Below, one piece after another: positions 1 to 9,807 of a DNA stretch of 64,000 nucleotides. This DNA comes from Shewanella sp. Isolate13 (GTDB lineage Bacteria > Pseudomonadota > Gammaproteobacteria > Enterobacterales > Shewanellaceae). The notes below the pieces were generated by a model. That model was not told where the DNA came from, did no database searches, and saw nothing but the letters and a program-made list of their open reading frames with translations. The position numbers and the translations under genes are program-made. Position 1 is the first letter of the stretch; each line of letters starts with the position of its first letter. The stretch is from assembly GCF_022398325.1 (NCBI RefSeq), contig NZ_JAKEVD010000001.1, positions 124,001 through 188,000 on the forward strand. Reading direction: 5' to 3'.

Positions 1-66
1 CATTCATTCGCCTTGAATGAGTTTGCCAAAAATACTCTGGGTAAAACAACTTCTTATACTAATTAG
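1..66 (+). CDS. Possible 3' end of an upstream gene (partial)
   Basis: Frame 1 is open from the window edge to a TAG at 64-66, giving 21 residues ending in TTSYTN. The other two plus-strand frames stop within the first 20 bases. This fits the tail of a gene upstream of galK, possibly a sugar transporter in the same galactose cluster, but 21 codons are too few to identify it or to prove that it is coding. Confidence 0.25.
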   Translation, partial: HSFALNEFAKNTLGKTTSYTN

Positions 67-71
67 TATAA
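54..71. promoter_or_regulatory. Perfect 18-bp palindrome upstream of galK
   Basis: TTATACTAATTAGTATAA reads identically on both strands and lies 64 bp before the galK start. It is the size and symmetry expected of an operator for a dimeric repressor. It does not look like the classic GalR/LacI operator, so the regulator is unknown. It overlaps the possible upstream gene tail, and it could instead be a chance AT-rich palindrome. Confidence 0.35.
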
Positions 72-135
72 CCACTCAGTTTACAGCAAGGTCTTTGTAC
101 TGAGCGCAAATATTAACATTCGGAAATTTGAGATT

Positions 136-1290
136 ATGTCCAACCCCAGTCAACGAGCAAACAAGCTGTTTGTGCAAACTTTTGGCACCCAAGCCGATGA
201 GCTGTATTGTGCCCCTGGACGTGTCAACCTTATAGGTGAGCATACCGACTATAACGATGGCTTCGTGCTTCCAGCCGCCATCAATTTCTATACTGCGGTG
301 GTTGTAAAGCGCCGTGACGATCAGCGCTTTCGCGCCGTATCCGATGCCTTTCCCGGTGAAATCGAAGAATGGGTTTTCGGCGAAGAGGGTCAGCCCATTG
401 CCAATCATTGGTCAAACTACCTCAAGGGCTTCACTGCCGCCATGGCTAGCTCAGGTCTAGCGCCAAAAGGCTTAGACGTGGCAGTTGTCAGTAATGTCCC
501 CATGGGCGCAGGCCTGTCCTCATCGGCCGCATTAGAGATAGCCTTTGGCACTGCGGTCAACGATTGTAGCCAGATCAAGCTGTCGCCACTTGCGATCGCG
601 CAACTGGCTCAGCGCGGTGAAAACCAGTTTGTCGGCTGTGCCTGTGGCATCATGGACCAGATGATCAGTGCCTTGGGTGAACAAGACCATGCGCTGCTTA
701 TCGATTGCCTCGACTTAGACAGTGAAGCGATCAGTATTCCCGATAGCTTGAGTCTGATTATCATCAACTCAAACGTACAGCGTGGCTTAGTCGAATCTGC
801 ATATAACCTGCGTCGCGAGCAGTGCGAACTGGCGGCGACTCACTTTGGTTTGGAATCACTGCGCGATCTTGATCTCGCCACGCTAGAGGCGGGCAAGTCA
901 GAACTCAGCGATGCCTGCTATAGACGCGCTAAGCATGTTGTCACCGAAAACAGACGCACTCAAAATGCCGCATGGGCATTAGAGGCGGGCGATATCGCTA
1001 AATTAAGCCAGCTAATGGCCGACTCTCACCTCTCCATGCGCGACGATTTTGAGATCACCACTGACGAAATCGATTATCTGGTCGAGATTGTCAGCGATGT
1101 GATCGGTAAGCGAGGCGGCGTGCGTATGACTGGCGGCGGCTTTGGTGGCTGTGTTGTGGCACTGGTCGATCATGAATTAACTGATGCTGTTGTCGAAACC
1201 ATCGAGCAAAAATATGCGATGAAGACAGGCCTAGAAGCCGACATTTATCTGTGCTCTGCCAGCGATGGCGCCAAGCGCATCGATAATTAA
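136..1290 (+). CDS. galK: Galactokinase
   Basis: This cytoplasmic GHMP-family kinase phosphorylates alpha-D-galactose at C1 using ATP, the first committed step of the Leloir pathway. The 384-residue length is normal for GalK. The galactose-binding signature LIGEHTDYNDGFVLP is near the N-terminus, the ATP-binding GHMP motif PMGAGLSSSAALE is around residues 120-132, and the C-terminal GGGFGGC motif is present. The galM homologue follows after 34 bp, so the two are probably cotranscribed. The other Leloir genes (galT, galE) are not in the window. Confidence 0.97.
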   Translation: MSNPSQRANKLFVQTFGTQADELYCAPGRVNLIGEHTDYNDGFVLPAAINFYTAVVVKRRDDQRFRAVSDAFPGEIEEWVFGEEGQPIANHWSNYLKGFTAAMASSGLAPKGLDVAVVSNVPMGAGLSSSAALEIAFGTAVNDCSQIKLSPLAIAQLAQRGENQFVGCACGIMDQMISALGEQDHALLIDCLDLDSEAISIPDSLSLIIINSNVQRGLVESAYNLRREQCELAATHFGLESLRDLDLATLEAGKSELSDACYRRAKHVVTENRRTQNAAWALEAGDIAKLSQLMADSHLSMRDDFEITTDEIDYLVEIVSDVIGKRGGVRMTGGGFGGCVVALVDHELTDAVVETIEQKYAMKTGLEADIYLCSASDGAKRIDN

Positions 1291-1324
1291 TCATTTCTAA
1301 CAGAACCTAGAATAAGGACTCAAC

Positions 1325-2356
1325 ATGGTACGCTTTCGCGCTCTCGAACCTTGGAACGATCCACGCGGAGGACAGATTGAGCGAGTCCTTGTTGATAACG
1401 GCACTATCGCTATTGAGGTGTTAAGCCTAGGCGGTATTATCCGCTCTTTATGGACCCCAGACCGCAATGACGAGCGGGGTAATCTAGTGTTAGGGTGCGA
1501 TAGCGTCGAAGATTATCTAAGCCAAGATGCTTACTTAGGTGCCATTGCCGGACGATACGCAAACCGTATTGCCAATGGACGATTTAACCTTGGCAGCACT
1601 CAGCATCAACTCGACATTAACCAAGACAATAACTGTTTGCACGGTGGCAGTGAGGGCTTTCATCGTAAGCAGTGGCAGCTAGGTACTCTCCCCGATGGTG
1701 TACGCCTTAGCCTAAGAAGCCCAAATCTTGATATGGGCTTCCCCGGTAACTGTAACGTACAGCTCGACTATCGCCTCGTGGGAAGTAATCTCTATGTGGA
1801 GATCTTAGCCAGCTCAGATAAACCCTGCCCAATCAGCCTCACGCAGCACAGCTATTTTAACCTCGACGCGAGCCAGACAACTCTGAATCACCAATTGCAG
1901 ATCGATGCCAAACAGTATCTGAGTCTAAATGATAGCGGGATCCCAAAGGCGATCTGTGCAACCCAAGGCAGTGGCTTAGATCTTTCTATGCCAACGGAGT
2001 TGCAATCACTCATTGGTCGTGAAGAGTTAACCACGACATCGGGTATCGATCACTGCTTTTTGATGCCTACAACTGAGTCGAAGTTACAGCGATTTGGCCG
2101 TTTAAGTTCGCCGCTCAGTGGTCGCAGCATGACCTTATATACGAATCAGCCTGGTGTACAGGTATATGGGGGGAATGGTTTAGAGGGGGTGGTTGGCAAG
2201 AGCCAACATAGACTAAATCAATATCAGGGGATTTGCTTGGAGCCTCAACAGGTACCCGATGCCCCTAACCAAACTAACATTGCAGGGAACGCGATAATTA
2301 ATCCTGGTGAGATCTACCATCATATCAGTCGCTATCAGTTTGCGAATGATGCTTAA
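1325..2356 (+). CDS. galM: Aldose 1-epimerase (mutarotase)
   Basis: GalM interconverts the beta and alpha anomers of D-galactose and so feeds galactokinase. The 343-residue protein shows the family landmarks: an NRI-containing N-terminal motif, HGGSEGFH with a conserved histidine, the QHSYFNL motif with the catalytic histidine, and the C-terminal EPQQVPDAPN segment with the catalytic glutamate. An AAGGA ribosome-binding site precedes the ATG. It lies directly after galK in the same direction and ends in a strong hairpin. Confidence 0.95.
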   Translation: MVRFRALEPWNDPRGGQIERVLVDNGTIAIEVLSLGGIIRSLWTPDRNDERGNLVLGCDSVEDYLSQDAYLGAIAGRYANRIANGRFNLGSTQHQLDINQDNNCLHGGSEGFHRKQWQLGTLPDGVRLSLRSPNLDMGFPGNCNVQLDYRLVGSNLYVEILASSDKPCPISLTQHSYFNLDASQTTLNHQLQIDAKQYLSLNDSGIPKAICATQGSGLDLSMPTELQSLIGREELTTTSGIDHCFLMPTTESKLQRFGRLSSPLSGRSMTLYTNQPGVQVYGGNGLEGVVGKSQHRLNQYQGICLEPQQVPDAPNQTNIAGNAIINPGEIYHHISRYQFANDA

Positions 2357-2360
2357 AAGC

Positions 2361-2388
2361 AGATAACAGCGCCGAGGCGCTGTTATCT
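2361..2388. terminator. Hairpin between convergent galM and hypothetical gene
   Basis: A 12-bp stem (AGATAACAGCGC paired with GCGCTGTTATCT, loop CGAG) sits 4 bp after galM and 12 bp beyond the end of the convergent minus-strand gene. The T-tract is poor on both strands (AACTCTT on plus, GCTTTT on minus), so termination strength is uncertain. Confidence 0.6.
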
Positions 2389-2400
2389 AACTCTTAATGA

Positions 2401-2817
2401 TTAATCGTCGTAATCATCTGACCAATCATCATCATAGTCATCGTCGCCATCGGCTGACTCTAACTCTGGCTCATCGTCTTCAGAAACGGCTTTTGCCTTC
2501 TTAGGAGTAGCTGCTGCGCTCTTAGGATTATTAGCCTCAACCCAACCTTGATGTTTAGCCATAAACTCTTCTCTGGCTGCAAACCAAGCTGCACCACAAG
2601 TCTTTTCAACTTCAGCTATCGCCTGGTCATCAAGTTCATGCAGGTTAGGCTTAACGATATCTTCTGCATACTCGATAATTGCTTCACGAGTCGCGTTATA
2701 GAAGTAAACACGCCCTGCAGAAGCATCTGGAAACTGTTTATCATGAATAAGAATGGTATTGCCGCGAGCGGTTCTTAGCTCACCGTACCAAACTGGTTTT
2801 TTTGTCGTCTTGTACAT
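2401..2817 (-). CDS. Conserved hypothetical protein with acidic tail
   Basis: This 138-residue protein has no signal peptide or membrane segment. Residues 1 to about 95 look like a small folded domain rich in aromatic residues (VWYGELRTARGNTILIHDKQ at the start). A Lys/Ala-rich linker follows, and the last 30 residues are almost entirely Asp and Glu with a few Tyr and Trp. Acidic tails of this kind occur in DNA-mimic or protein-docking proteins, but nothing here fixes a function. It is transcribed alone, towards galM. Confidence 0.75.
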   Translation of the reverse strand: MYKTTKKPVWYGELRTARGNTILIHDKQFPDASAGRVYFYNATREAIIEYAEDIVKPNLHELDDQAIAEVEKTCGAAWFAAREEFMAKHQGWVEANNPKSAAATPKKAKAVSEDDEPELESADGDDDYDDDWSDDYDD

Positions 2818-3334
2818 ATATGTTAATGCCCTTAAATCAACACATACAAAATAAAGTAAGAAGTAAATTGCGCTAACATTTACTTCCGTTTTCCCTGTAT
2901 TTTGCCATCAGGGACAGAAGCGGTATTTTTACAGATTTTTGCCGAATATCAAGAGTAGAAAATACAAAATATTCCTCTCAAAGACGAAATAAATCACATA
3001 AATTATTCAGCTCTTATCGAATTTAGTTCAAAGCAGTCGTTATTCAAGTTTTTCACTATCAATAAATACAAAAAATCACCAAGCAGAGTGACAACCCTCA
3101 CAACATCAACAATTTAAGTAACAAGCACCGAAAATAAACAACAAGCCTTCGTCAAACATCAAGCCCTATTACTATAGGGTTAGAGCTAAATTGTATCGAA
3201 AGGACCGCAACAAACTATCCCGAAAAATCGATTTTCAATTCAGACTCAATCAAGTGGAAGGATGAGTGATAAAACCTGTCCATTGCCCTCCTTTCTTAGC
3301 AGGGTTTTGTTAGACTAAGGCCAGCCTTAATATC
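2818..3334. other. Gene-free AT-rich intergenic region (517 bp)
   Basis: This region separates two divergently transcribed genes and so should hold both promoters. It is AT-rich and has no credible reading frame. The only structure I see is a small hairpin at 3164-3179 (CCCTAT, loop TACT, ATAGGG). I found no tRNA, repeat family or clear operator. Confidence 0.5.
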
Positions 3335-4087
3335 ATGAGCAGTAAAAGGATTGTTTTGAAGTGTAGATTACTCATACTCTGTGCCATGAGCTTTTCAACA
3401 AACGCAGAGCAAATTGTGGTGGCTTCCGATATATGGTGTCCCTATATCTGCACCGACAACTCAGGTTATGTCGTCGAGCTCACACAGCAAGCTTTCGCCT
3501 CGGTTGATGTAGAGGTGAAATTCGAATCTATCCCTTTTCAAAGAGCACTAACACTCACAAGTCAGCACAAACTCGATGCCGTATTGGCGGTAACAGCCGA
3601 ACACATTGCAGCCTTCTCCCTCAGTAATAATCATATGGTGATTGGGCAATACACCAATGACTTTTATACACCTGCAAACTCTCATTGGCAGTACTCAGAT
3701 CTAGAGAGCCTAGATAACAAGCTCATCGCTACCATTTTAGGTTATGACTATGGCGAGTCATTGAACCGTTACTTAGAAAACAGCCAAAGCCACATTCGCA
3801 CCTCCGGAGAAAAGCCGCTCAAGACCAACCTCTACTTAGCGACCAAAGAGCGAATTGACCTACTAATAGGTAACCGTTACGTCATCGATTACACCGCTAA
3901 GCAATATGGCTATAGTGAGAATATTCGCTTCGCGGGTAGTGAAAATGAAAGCACGGCGCTTTATGTTGGATTTAGTAACGATGATAAGGGGCGCAGCTTC
4001 GCCACTAAGTTTGCTCAAGGCATAGAAAACCTAAAGCAAAGTGGCGAATATCAAGTCATTCTCGATAAATACCAGATAGTGTTTTAA
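3335..4087 (+). CDS. Periplasmic solute-binding protein, family 3-like
   Basis: This 250-residue protein begins with a Sec signal peptide (hydrophobic LLILCAMSFSTNA, cleavage likely after NAE or A). The rest matches the SBP_bac_3 fold of polar amino-acid binding proteins: an early IWCPYICTDNSGYVVEL strand-loop and an IPFQRALTLTSQHKLDAVLAVT hinge segment. No permease or ATPase gene is adjacent. It may therefore be an orphan sensory binding protein, as is common in Shewanella, rather than a transport component. The ligand is unknown. The AAGG upstream lies too far from the ATG to be a good ribosome-binding site, so translation may be weak. Confidence 0.8.
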   Translation: MSSKRIVLKCRLLILCAMSFSTNAEQIVVASDIWCPYICTDNSGYVVELTQQAFASVDVEVKFESIPFQRALTLTSQHKLDAVLAVTAEHIAAFSLSNNHMVIGQYTNDFYTPANSHWQYSDLESLDNKLIATILGYDYGESLNRYLENSQSHIRTSGEKPLKTNLYLATKERIDLLIGNRYVIDYTAKQYGYSENIRFAGSENESTALYVGFSNDDKGRSFATKFAQGIENLKQSGEYQVILDKYQIVF

Positions 4088-4174
4088 GCCCAATACCTAG
4101 AGTAAATAGGTAGTGTCAATTGACAAGTGAGGCAACATTTCCAATGCTCGGCAGGTTCTCGCGCTATCGAACAT

Positions 4175-4206
4175 AAAAAAGCCCAGCTAATTAGCTGGGC
4201 TTTTTG
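4175..4206. terminator. Bidirectional intrinsic terminator
   Basis: A perfect inverted repeat, AGCCCAGCTA paired with TAGCTGGGCT, is flanked by A5 on the left and T5 on the right. It therefore works as a Rho-independent terminator on both strands. It sits between the convergent solute-binding protein gene and ssb. Confidence 0.92.
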
Positions 4207-4229
4207 TAATGACTAGTCTCTATTCCCCT

Positions 4230-4895
4230 TTAGAACGGGATATCGTCGTCCCAGCCATCATCCAAATCTGGAGTGAAGTTCTGCTGTGGCTGCGGAGCAG
4301 GGCGCTGTTGCGGCGCTTGCTGCGGAGCTGGTGCAGATTGCGGCTTAGGCGCGTAACCACCTTGTTGAGGTGCTTGCTGCTGTTGCTGTGGTTGCTGCTG
4401 GTAACCACCTTGCTGAGCAGGAGCTTGTGGCTTCGGCTGGTAGCTGTTTTGCTGTTGTGGCTGCTGTTGTGAACCATAACCACCTTGCTGTTGCTGCTGA
4501 CCACCATAGTTCTGGTTGCCACCTTGCGATGGAGCACCAGCATTTTGGTTACGGCTACCTAGCATCTGCATGCTACCACCTTGATCGACAACCACTTCAG
4601 TGCTGTAACGATCTTGACCGCTTTGGTCTTTCCACTTACGAGTCTGTAGCTTGCCTTCAAGGTAAACTTGAGAGCCTTTACGTAAATACTCACCAGTGAT
4701 TTCAGCTAGTTTGCCGAACATCACAACACGGTGCCATTCAGTACGCTCTTGCTGCTGACCTTGTTGGTCTTTCCAAGACTCACTTGTCGCCACGGTAATG
4801 TTGGCTACGGCATTGCCATTTGGCATGTAACGTACTTCAGGATCTTGTCCTAAATTACCGACCAAAATTACTTTATTGACACCACGACTAGCCAT
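4230..4895 (-). CDS. ssb: Single-stranded DNA-binding protein
   Basis: SSB coats single-stranded DNA in replication, repair and recombination and recruits partner proteins. The 221-residue protein has the N-terminal OB-fold ([20 protein letters not shown], then RTEWHRVV) over about 110 residues. A long Gln/Pro/Gly-rich linker follows, and the protein ends with the conserved acidic tip DDDIPF that binds partner proteins. The linker makes it longer than the E. coli protein (178 residues). A strong AGGAG ribosome-binding site precedes the ATG. It lies 32 bp after the MFS gene on the same strand. The linker DNA is low-complexity CAG/CAA repeat. Confidence 0.97.
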   Translation of the reverse strand: MASRGVNKVILVGNLGQDPEVRYMPNGNAVANITVATSESWKDQQGQQQERTEWHRVVMFGKLAEITGEYLRKGSQVYLEGKLQTRKWKDQSGQDRYSTEVVVDQGGSMQMLGSRNQNAGAPSQGGNQNYGGQQQQQGGYGSQQQPQQQNSYQPKPQAPAQQGGYQQQPQQQQQAPQQGGYAPKPQSAPAPQQAPQQRPAPQPQQNFTPDLDDGWDDDIPF

Positions 4896-4927
4896 TGAAA
4901 TCTCCTGGAACGTATATTAAATTTTTA

Positions 4928-6295
4928 CTAATCGACAGAGCGTAACACAGCTCTGGCTTCTCTCAAATCGAAATGGTCATCTACTTTTAAATAAGCCACT
5001 TTTTCTTCGAGTACGACTATCGCTTCTGACACACCCGCTAACGCCGACAGCTCGGTGGCCATGGCCACTGCACTCTGTTTGTCGGTCACATTCGCTTCTA
5101 GTGTGTAACTCTTCAGTAGCACAGGATTTTTCATGCCAAAGGTCAACAAAAACCAGAGGCACATTAAGCCTAATGCCACCGCGAATACCCCAGATGCCCC
5201 AACCAACTGATAGGCACCACCACCTAATATACCACCACAAAACGCACCTAAAAATTGGCTGGTCGAATAAACGCCCATAGCCGAGCCTTTATCGCCAACA
5301 GGGCAAAACTTAGCAATTAGACTAGGGAGTGATGCCTCTAGATAGTTAAAGCCGGTAAAGAACAACACCACGGCAATGCTCAGTACCACTAAATTATCGG
5401 CAAATATCGCCATCGAGCCCAGCGCGGCCATCATGATGAGCAGCGCCACTTGGAACATACCTTTAGTATTATTGCGTTTAACCCCAATAATAATCAGCGG
5501 CACCATCAGGAAGAATGCCCCCATAAAGGCTGGAAAATAGAGCATCCAGTGCTTCTCTTTAGCTAGGCCAGCGTCCACTAAATCCAGCGGCAACGCCACA
5601 AATACGGCGGTTAACACCAAGTGCAAGATGAAAATACCCGCGTCGAGTCTAAACAGCTGCGGATCGAACAACATGCGCTTTAGCTTTTCTGGCACGGCAA
5701 CGGTATCGCCCTTTGGCGCCTGACCAACCGGAGTGGGCACTAACAGCTGTACGATCAACATGCCTAAAATAGCGAGCCCCGCCGTCATCATAAACAGACC
5801 CGATAAACCCAAGTGCTGGGCCACTATCGGACCAACCAGTAGCGACAGCGCAAAGGAGAAACCGATACACATACCGATAATCGCCATTACCTTGGTACGC
5901 TGCTCGTCACGAGTTAAGTCCGCAGCAAGCGCTAACACGGCGGCGGCAATTGCCCCCATCCCCTGTAGTGCTCGGCCAGCAACCACGCCGTAAATCGTCT
6001 CGGCATTGGCCGCAACTAAGCTACCTAAGGCGAAAATAAGCAGTCCGGCGAGAATAATCGGCTTACGGCCGAACTTGTCAGACAAGATCCCCATCGGGAT
6101 TTGAAGAACTGCCTGAGTTAAACCGTAGGCACCGATGGCAATACCCACCCATAAAGGTGAAAAACCTTCGAGGTGCTGTCCGTAAAGCGCGAACACAGGC
6201 ATGATCATAAACAAACCCATCATGCGTAGCCCGAATACACTGGCTAATGAAAACGCGACCTTCTTCTCAGTCTTGGATAGTCCCTTGTTGGCCAT
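4928..6295 (-). CDS. yajR: YajR-like MFS transporter with C-terminal ferredoxin-fold domain
   Basis: This 455-residue inner-membrane proton-driven exporter has 12 predicted helices. The MFS motif A (GILSDKFGRKPII) follows TM2, and GVYSTSQFLGAFCGGILGG marks the second half. After the last helix, about 60 residues (roughly 395-455) form a beta-alpha-beta pattern like the YAM domain of E. coli YajR, which is 454 residues long and very similar along its length as I recall it. The substrate is unknown in the family. The gene lies directly upstream of ssb on the same strand. Confidence 0.88.
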   Translation of the reverse strand: MANKGLSKTEKKVAFSLASVFGLRMMGLFMIMPVFALYGQHLEGFSPLWVGIAIGAYGLTQAVLQIPMGILSDKFGRKPIILAGLLIFALGSLVAANAETIYGVVAGRALQGMGAIAAAVLALAADLTRDEQRTKVMAIIGMCIGFSFALSLLVGPIVAQHLGLSGLFMMTAGLAILGMLIVQLLVPTPVGQAPKGDTVAVPEKLKRMLFDPQLFRLDAGIFILHLVLTAVFVALPLDLVDAGLAKEKHWMLYFPAFMGAFFLMVPLIIIGVKRNNTKGMFQVALLIMMAALGSMAIFADNLVVLSIAVVLFFTGFNYLEASLPSLIAKFCPVGDKGSAMGVYSTSQFLGAFCGGILGGGAYQLVGASGVFAVALGLMCLWFLLTFGMKNPVLLKSYTLEANVTDKQSAVAMATELSALAGVSEAIVVLEEKVAYLKVDDHFDLREARAVLRSVD

Positions 6296-6494
6296 TCCCC
6301 GCCCTGCTCTATGAACTTAAAATTAGGTGGCGCAGTTTATCATGAAGTTTTTCAATAACCCAAAAGTAAAAGCAAAAGGTGCATGACTAAGTCATGTTTT
6401 AACTTGATAGCGACTCACATGACTGACTCGGACATAAGATGCTTGAAAAATTATAGAGACAACCCAAATCCTTCCCTACAATTGATCCTAAGTT

Positions 6495-6510
6495 CTGTCT
6501 ATTGCCACAG
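6495..6510. promoter_or_regulatory. Candidate LexA (SOS) box upstream of uvrA
   Basis: CTGTCTATTGCCACAG fits the LexA consensus CTGT-N8-ACAG exactly in both half-sites, 55 bp before the uvrA start. UvrA is a known SOS gene in gammaproteobacteria, which supports the call. The eight central bases are less AT-rich than in strong E. coli boxes, so affinity may be modest. Confidence 0.5.
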
Positions 6511-6565
6511 GCAAATTTGTGAGATACTTAACCACTTTTTTTCGGCTTAGAGATCTGAACGCTAG

Positions 6566-9409
6566 ATGGAAAATATTGAAGTTCGTGGTGCTCGTACCCA
6601 CAATCTTAAAAACATCAACCTGACTATTCCCCGTGATAAACTCATTGTGATCACAGGTCTGTCTGGTTCTGGCAAATCTTCTCTTGCATTTGACACCCTA
6701 TATGCTGAAGGACAGCGACGTTATGTCGAGTCATTGTCGGCCTATGCTCGTCAATTCTTGAGTTTAATGGAAAAGCCTGATGTTGATCATATTGAGGGCC
6801 TAAGCCCTGCCATCTCAATCGAACAGAAGTCTACATCTCATAATCCACGTTCCACCGTGGGTACCATTACCGAAATCTACGATTATTTACGCCTGCTGTT
6901 TGCCCGTGTCGGCGAGCCTCGCTGTCCGACTCACGGTAAGCCCCTTGCGGCACAAACCATTAGTCAGATGGTTGATAAGGTGCTTGAACTGCCTGAGGGC
7001 AGCCGTCAAATGCTACTGGCCCCCGTCATTAACAACCGTAAAGGTGAGCACGTTAAACTATTAGAGAGTTTATCCGCTCAAGGTTATATACGCGCCCGCA
7101 TCGACGGAGAGGTCTGTGATTTAACCGATCCGCCAGAACTCGACCTGCACGTAAAACATACCATCGAAGTGGTGGTTGACCGCTTTAAGGTACGCGACGA
7201 CATGAAGCAGCGCCTAGCGGAGTCATTCGAAACGGCGCTTGAGTTATCGGGCGGTATCGCCAAAGTCACCAGTATGGAACCTGTAGAAGGTAAAGCTAAG
7301 CCTGAGGAACATGTATTCTCGGCTAACTTTGCTTGCCCAGTATGTGGTTACTCCATGGCCGAGCTTGAGCCAAGGATCTTCTCATTTAACAATCCAGCCG
7401 GCGCTTGCCAAACCTGTGATGGTTTAGGCGTGCAACAGTTCTTCGATCCAGAACGCGTGATCACCAATACTGAGCTGTCATTAGCAGGCGGGGCGATTCG
7501 CGGCTGGGATAGACGTAACTTCTATTACTTCCAGATGCTGACCTCGCTCGCCGAGCACTACAAGTTTGATATAGAGAAACCCTTCGAACAGTTAAGCGAT
7601 GATGTACGCAAAGTCGTACTCTATGGTTCAGGTAATCAGAGTATCGCATTTAAGTACATCAACGATCGCGGCGACGTGGTCGTAAGAAATCATCCCTTCG
7701 AAGGGATCTTAAATAACATGGACAGACGCTATCGCGAGACCGAGTCCAACGCGGTGCGTGAAGAGTTGACTAAGTTTATCAACACCCAACCTTGCCAAAG
7801 CTGTGGTGGCTCTCGTCTACGTGAAGAAGCCCGTAACGTCTTTATTAAAGAGTTAAACCTCCCAGTTTTAACCCAGTGGTCTATCGGCGAGGCGGCAGAG
7901 TACTTCGAGCAGCTTGAGCTAACAGGCCAACGTGCGCAGATCGCCGAAAAGATCTTAAAAGAAGTACGTGATCGTCTAGGTTTCTTGGTCAATGTCGGTT
8001 TGAACTACTTAAGCCTGTCACGCTCAGCCGATACACTCTCTGGTGGTGAGGCTCAACGTATTCGTCTCGCCAGCCAAATAGGCGCGGGGCTTGTTGGGGT
8101 GATGTATGTCCTCGATGAGCCCTCTATCGGTCTGCACCAACGAGATAACGAGCGTTTGCTGCAAACTCTTATTCATCTGCGTGACTTAGGCAACACGGTT
8201 ATCGTGGTCGAGCACGATGAAGACGCCATTCGCATGGCGGATCACGTTATCGATATCGGGCCAGGTGCGGGTGTTCACGGTGGCCAAGTTATCGGTGAAG
8301 GCACCTTGCAAGATCTGCTCGATTGCAAAGAGTCGATCACAGGTCAGTATCTATCTGGTGAGAAGCAAATTCATATCAAAACCGAACGCAGCCAGTACAA
8401 TCCAGATAAATTAATCGAGCTGTTTGGCGCATCGGGTAACAATCTTAAAGATGTCGATCTGCAAATTCCTGTCGGCTTGTTCACCTGTATCACTGGCGTA
8501 TCAGGCTCAGGTAAGTCGACGCTTATCAACGACACCTTCTACAAGATTGCTCATATGCAACTTAACGGTGCAACGGTTGATGAGCCCGCACCTTATAAGA
8601 AAGTGATTGGCATGGATCATTGCGACAAGGTCGTCGATATCGATCAGAGCCCGATTGGACGTACGCCACGTTCAAACCCTGCAACATACACAGGTATTTT
8701 CACCCCCATTCGTGAACTGTTTGCCGCGACCCAAGAGTCACGCACCCGTGGTTATCAGCCAGGACGCTTCTCTTTTAACGTCAAAGGCGGCCGCTGCGAG
8801 GCTTGTCAGGGCGATGGTTTAATCAAGGTAGAGATGCACTTCCTACCCGATGTGTATGTGCCTTGTGACAGCTGTAAGGGTCAGCGCTATAACCGCGAAA
8901 CCTTAGATGTGCGCTTTAAGGGCAAAAACATCCACGAAGTGCTACAGATGACAGTTGAAGAGGCGAGACCCTTCTTCGATGCCATTCCAGCCATCGCTCG
9001 TAAACTACAAACCTTAATGGATGTGGGTCTGTCTTATATCCGTCTCGGGCAGAGCGCAACGACTCTGTCGGGCGGTGAAGCCCAGCGTGTGAAACTTGCC
9101 AAAGAGTTATCGAAACGTGATACCGGCAAGACCTTGTACATTCTCGATGAGCCAACAACGGGTCTGCATTTTGCTGATATCCAACTGTTATTGGATGTAT
9201 TGCATCGCCTCAAGTCACACGGCAATACTATTGTAGTCATTGAGCACAACCTAGATGTAATAAAAACGGCGGACTGGATTGTCGACCTCGGTCCTGAGGG
9301 CGGTTCTGGTGGTGGTACGATTTTAGTTGCAGGTACACCTGAAGAGGTGGCTGCGCATAGCGAATCTCATACCGCGCGTTTCTTAAAGCCACTGTTAAGC
9401 AAAGCATAG
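6566..9409 (+). CDS. uvrA: Excinuclease ABC subunit A
   Basis: UvrA is the damage-recognition ATPase of nucleotide excision repair and loads UvrB onto lesions. The 947-residue length is normal. Two ABC modules are visible: Walker [10 protein letters not shown] near residue 31 with signature [12 protein letters not shown], and a second Walker [10 protein letters not shown] with signature [12 protein letters not shown]. Two CxxC zinc modules are intact (CPVCGYS with CQTCDG, and CEACQGDG with CDSCKG). The start gives [19 protein letters not shown], matching the E. coli N-terminus. A candidate LexA box lies upstream, and a small membrane protein gene follows after 17 bp. Confidence 0.98.
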   Translation: MENIEVRGARTHNLKNINLTIPRDKLIVITGLSGSGKSSLAFDTLYAEGQRRYVESLSAYARQFLSLMEKPDVDHIEGLSPAISIEQKSTSHNPRSTVGTITEIYDYLRLLFARVGEPRCPTHGKPLAAQTISQMVDKVLELPEGSRQMLLAPVINNRKGEHVKLLESLSAQGYIRARIDGEVCDLTDPPELDLHVKHTIEVVVDRFKVRDDMKQRLAESFETALELSGGIAKVTSMEPVEGKAKPEEHVFSANFACPVCGYSMAELEPRIFSFNNPAGACQTCDGLGVQQFFDPERVITNTELSLAGGAIRGWDRRNFYYFQMLTSLAEHYKFDIEKPFEQLSDDVRKVVLYGSGNQSIAFKYINDRGDVVVRNHPFEGILNNMDRRYRETESNAVREELTKFINTQPCQSCGGSRLREEARNVFIKELNLPVLTQWSIGEAAEYFEQLELTGQRAQIAEKILKEVRDRLGFLVNVGLNYLSLSRSADTLSGGEAQRIRLASQIGAGLVGVMYVLDEPSIGLHQRDNERLLQTLIHLRDLGNTVIVVEHDEDAIRMADHVIDIGPGAGVHGGQVIGEGTLQDLLDCKESITGQYLSGEKQIHIKTERSQYNPDKLIELFGASGNNLKDVDLQIPVGLFTCITGVSGSGKSTLINDTFYKIAHMQLNGATVDEPAPYKKVIGMDHCDKVVDIDQSPIGRTPRSNPATYTGIFTPIRELFAATQESRTRGYQPGRFSFNVKGGRCEACQGDGLIKVEMHFLPDVYVPCDSCKGQRYNRETLDVRFKGKNIHEVLQMTVEEARPFFDAIPAIARKLQTLMDVGLSYIRLGQSATTLSGGEAQRVKLAKELSKRDTGKTLYILDEPTTGLHFADIQLLLDVLHRLKSHGNTIVVIEHNLDVIKTADWIVDLGPEGGSGGGTILVAGTPEEVAAHSESHTARFLKPLLSKA

Positions 9410-9426
9410 AGCCAGTTAGAAAATCG

Positions 9427-9738
9427 ATGCACTTTAAAAACCTCTTCTTAAGCACAAGCCTAGTGATGATGCTAGGCCTGCTGCTTATCGCCGTATTCGA
9501 TCCCCTCATAGGTAACTGTAAGTCAGTCAAGGCCAGAGTCATTAGCAGTGATGATGAATCGACTACCATAGCGCTGCCCGATGGCAGTGTTGCTCGTGTG
9601 GCTGTCGGTAATCTAAAAAAGCACTCACGGGTCAATGTCACAGCGAAACTGCGACTGTTTTCCCGCCTTCCTGTTTATAAAATTAAGCAAACGAATCCTT
9701 ATAGCGAACAAGAAAGCACTAAAGTGAGTGAAATATAG
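9427..9738 (+). CDS. Small membrane-anchored hypothetical protein
   Basis: The 103-residue product has one N-terminal hydrophobic segment (SLVMMLGLLLIAVF, about residues 11-24). The remaining 75 residues look like a small beta-rich domain (KARVISSDDESTTIALPDGS, then RVAVGNLKKHSRVNVTAKL), similar in feel to short OB-like periplasmic domains. I do not recognise a family. It starts 17 bp after uvrA, so it may be cotranscribed with it and with the peptidase gene downstream. Confidence 0.65.
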   Translation: MHFKNLFLSTSLVMMLGLLLIAVFDPLIGNCKSVKARVISSDDESTTIALPDGSVARVAVGNLKKHSRVNVTAKLRLFSRLPVYKIKQTNPYSEQESTKVSEI

Positions 9739-9807
9739 TCGCTAACATGAGTGTTAAACGCTAGTCTCAATAACAGGGATAGTGAAAGACACTCATGGGC
9801 AAAATGG

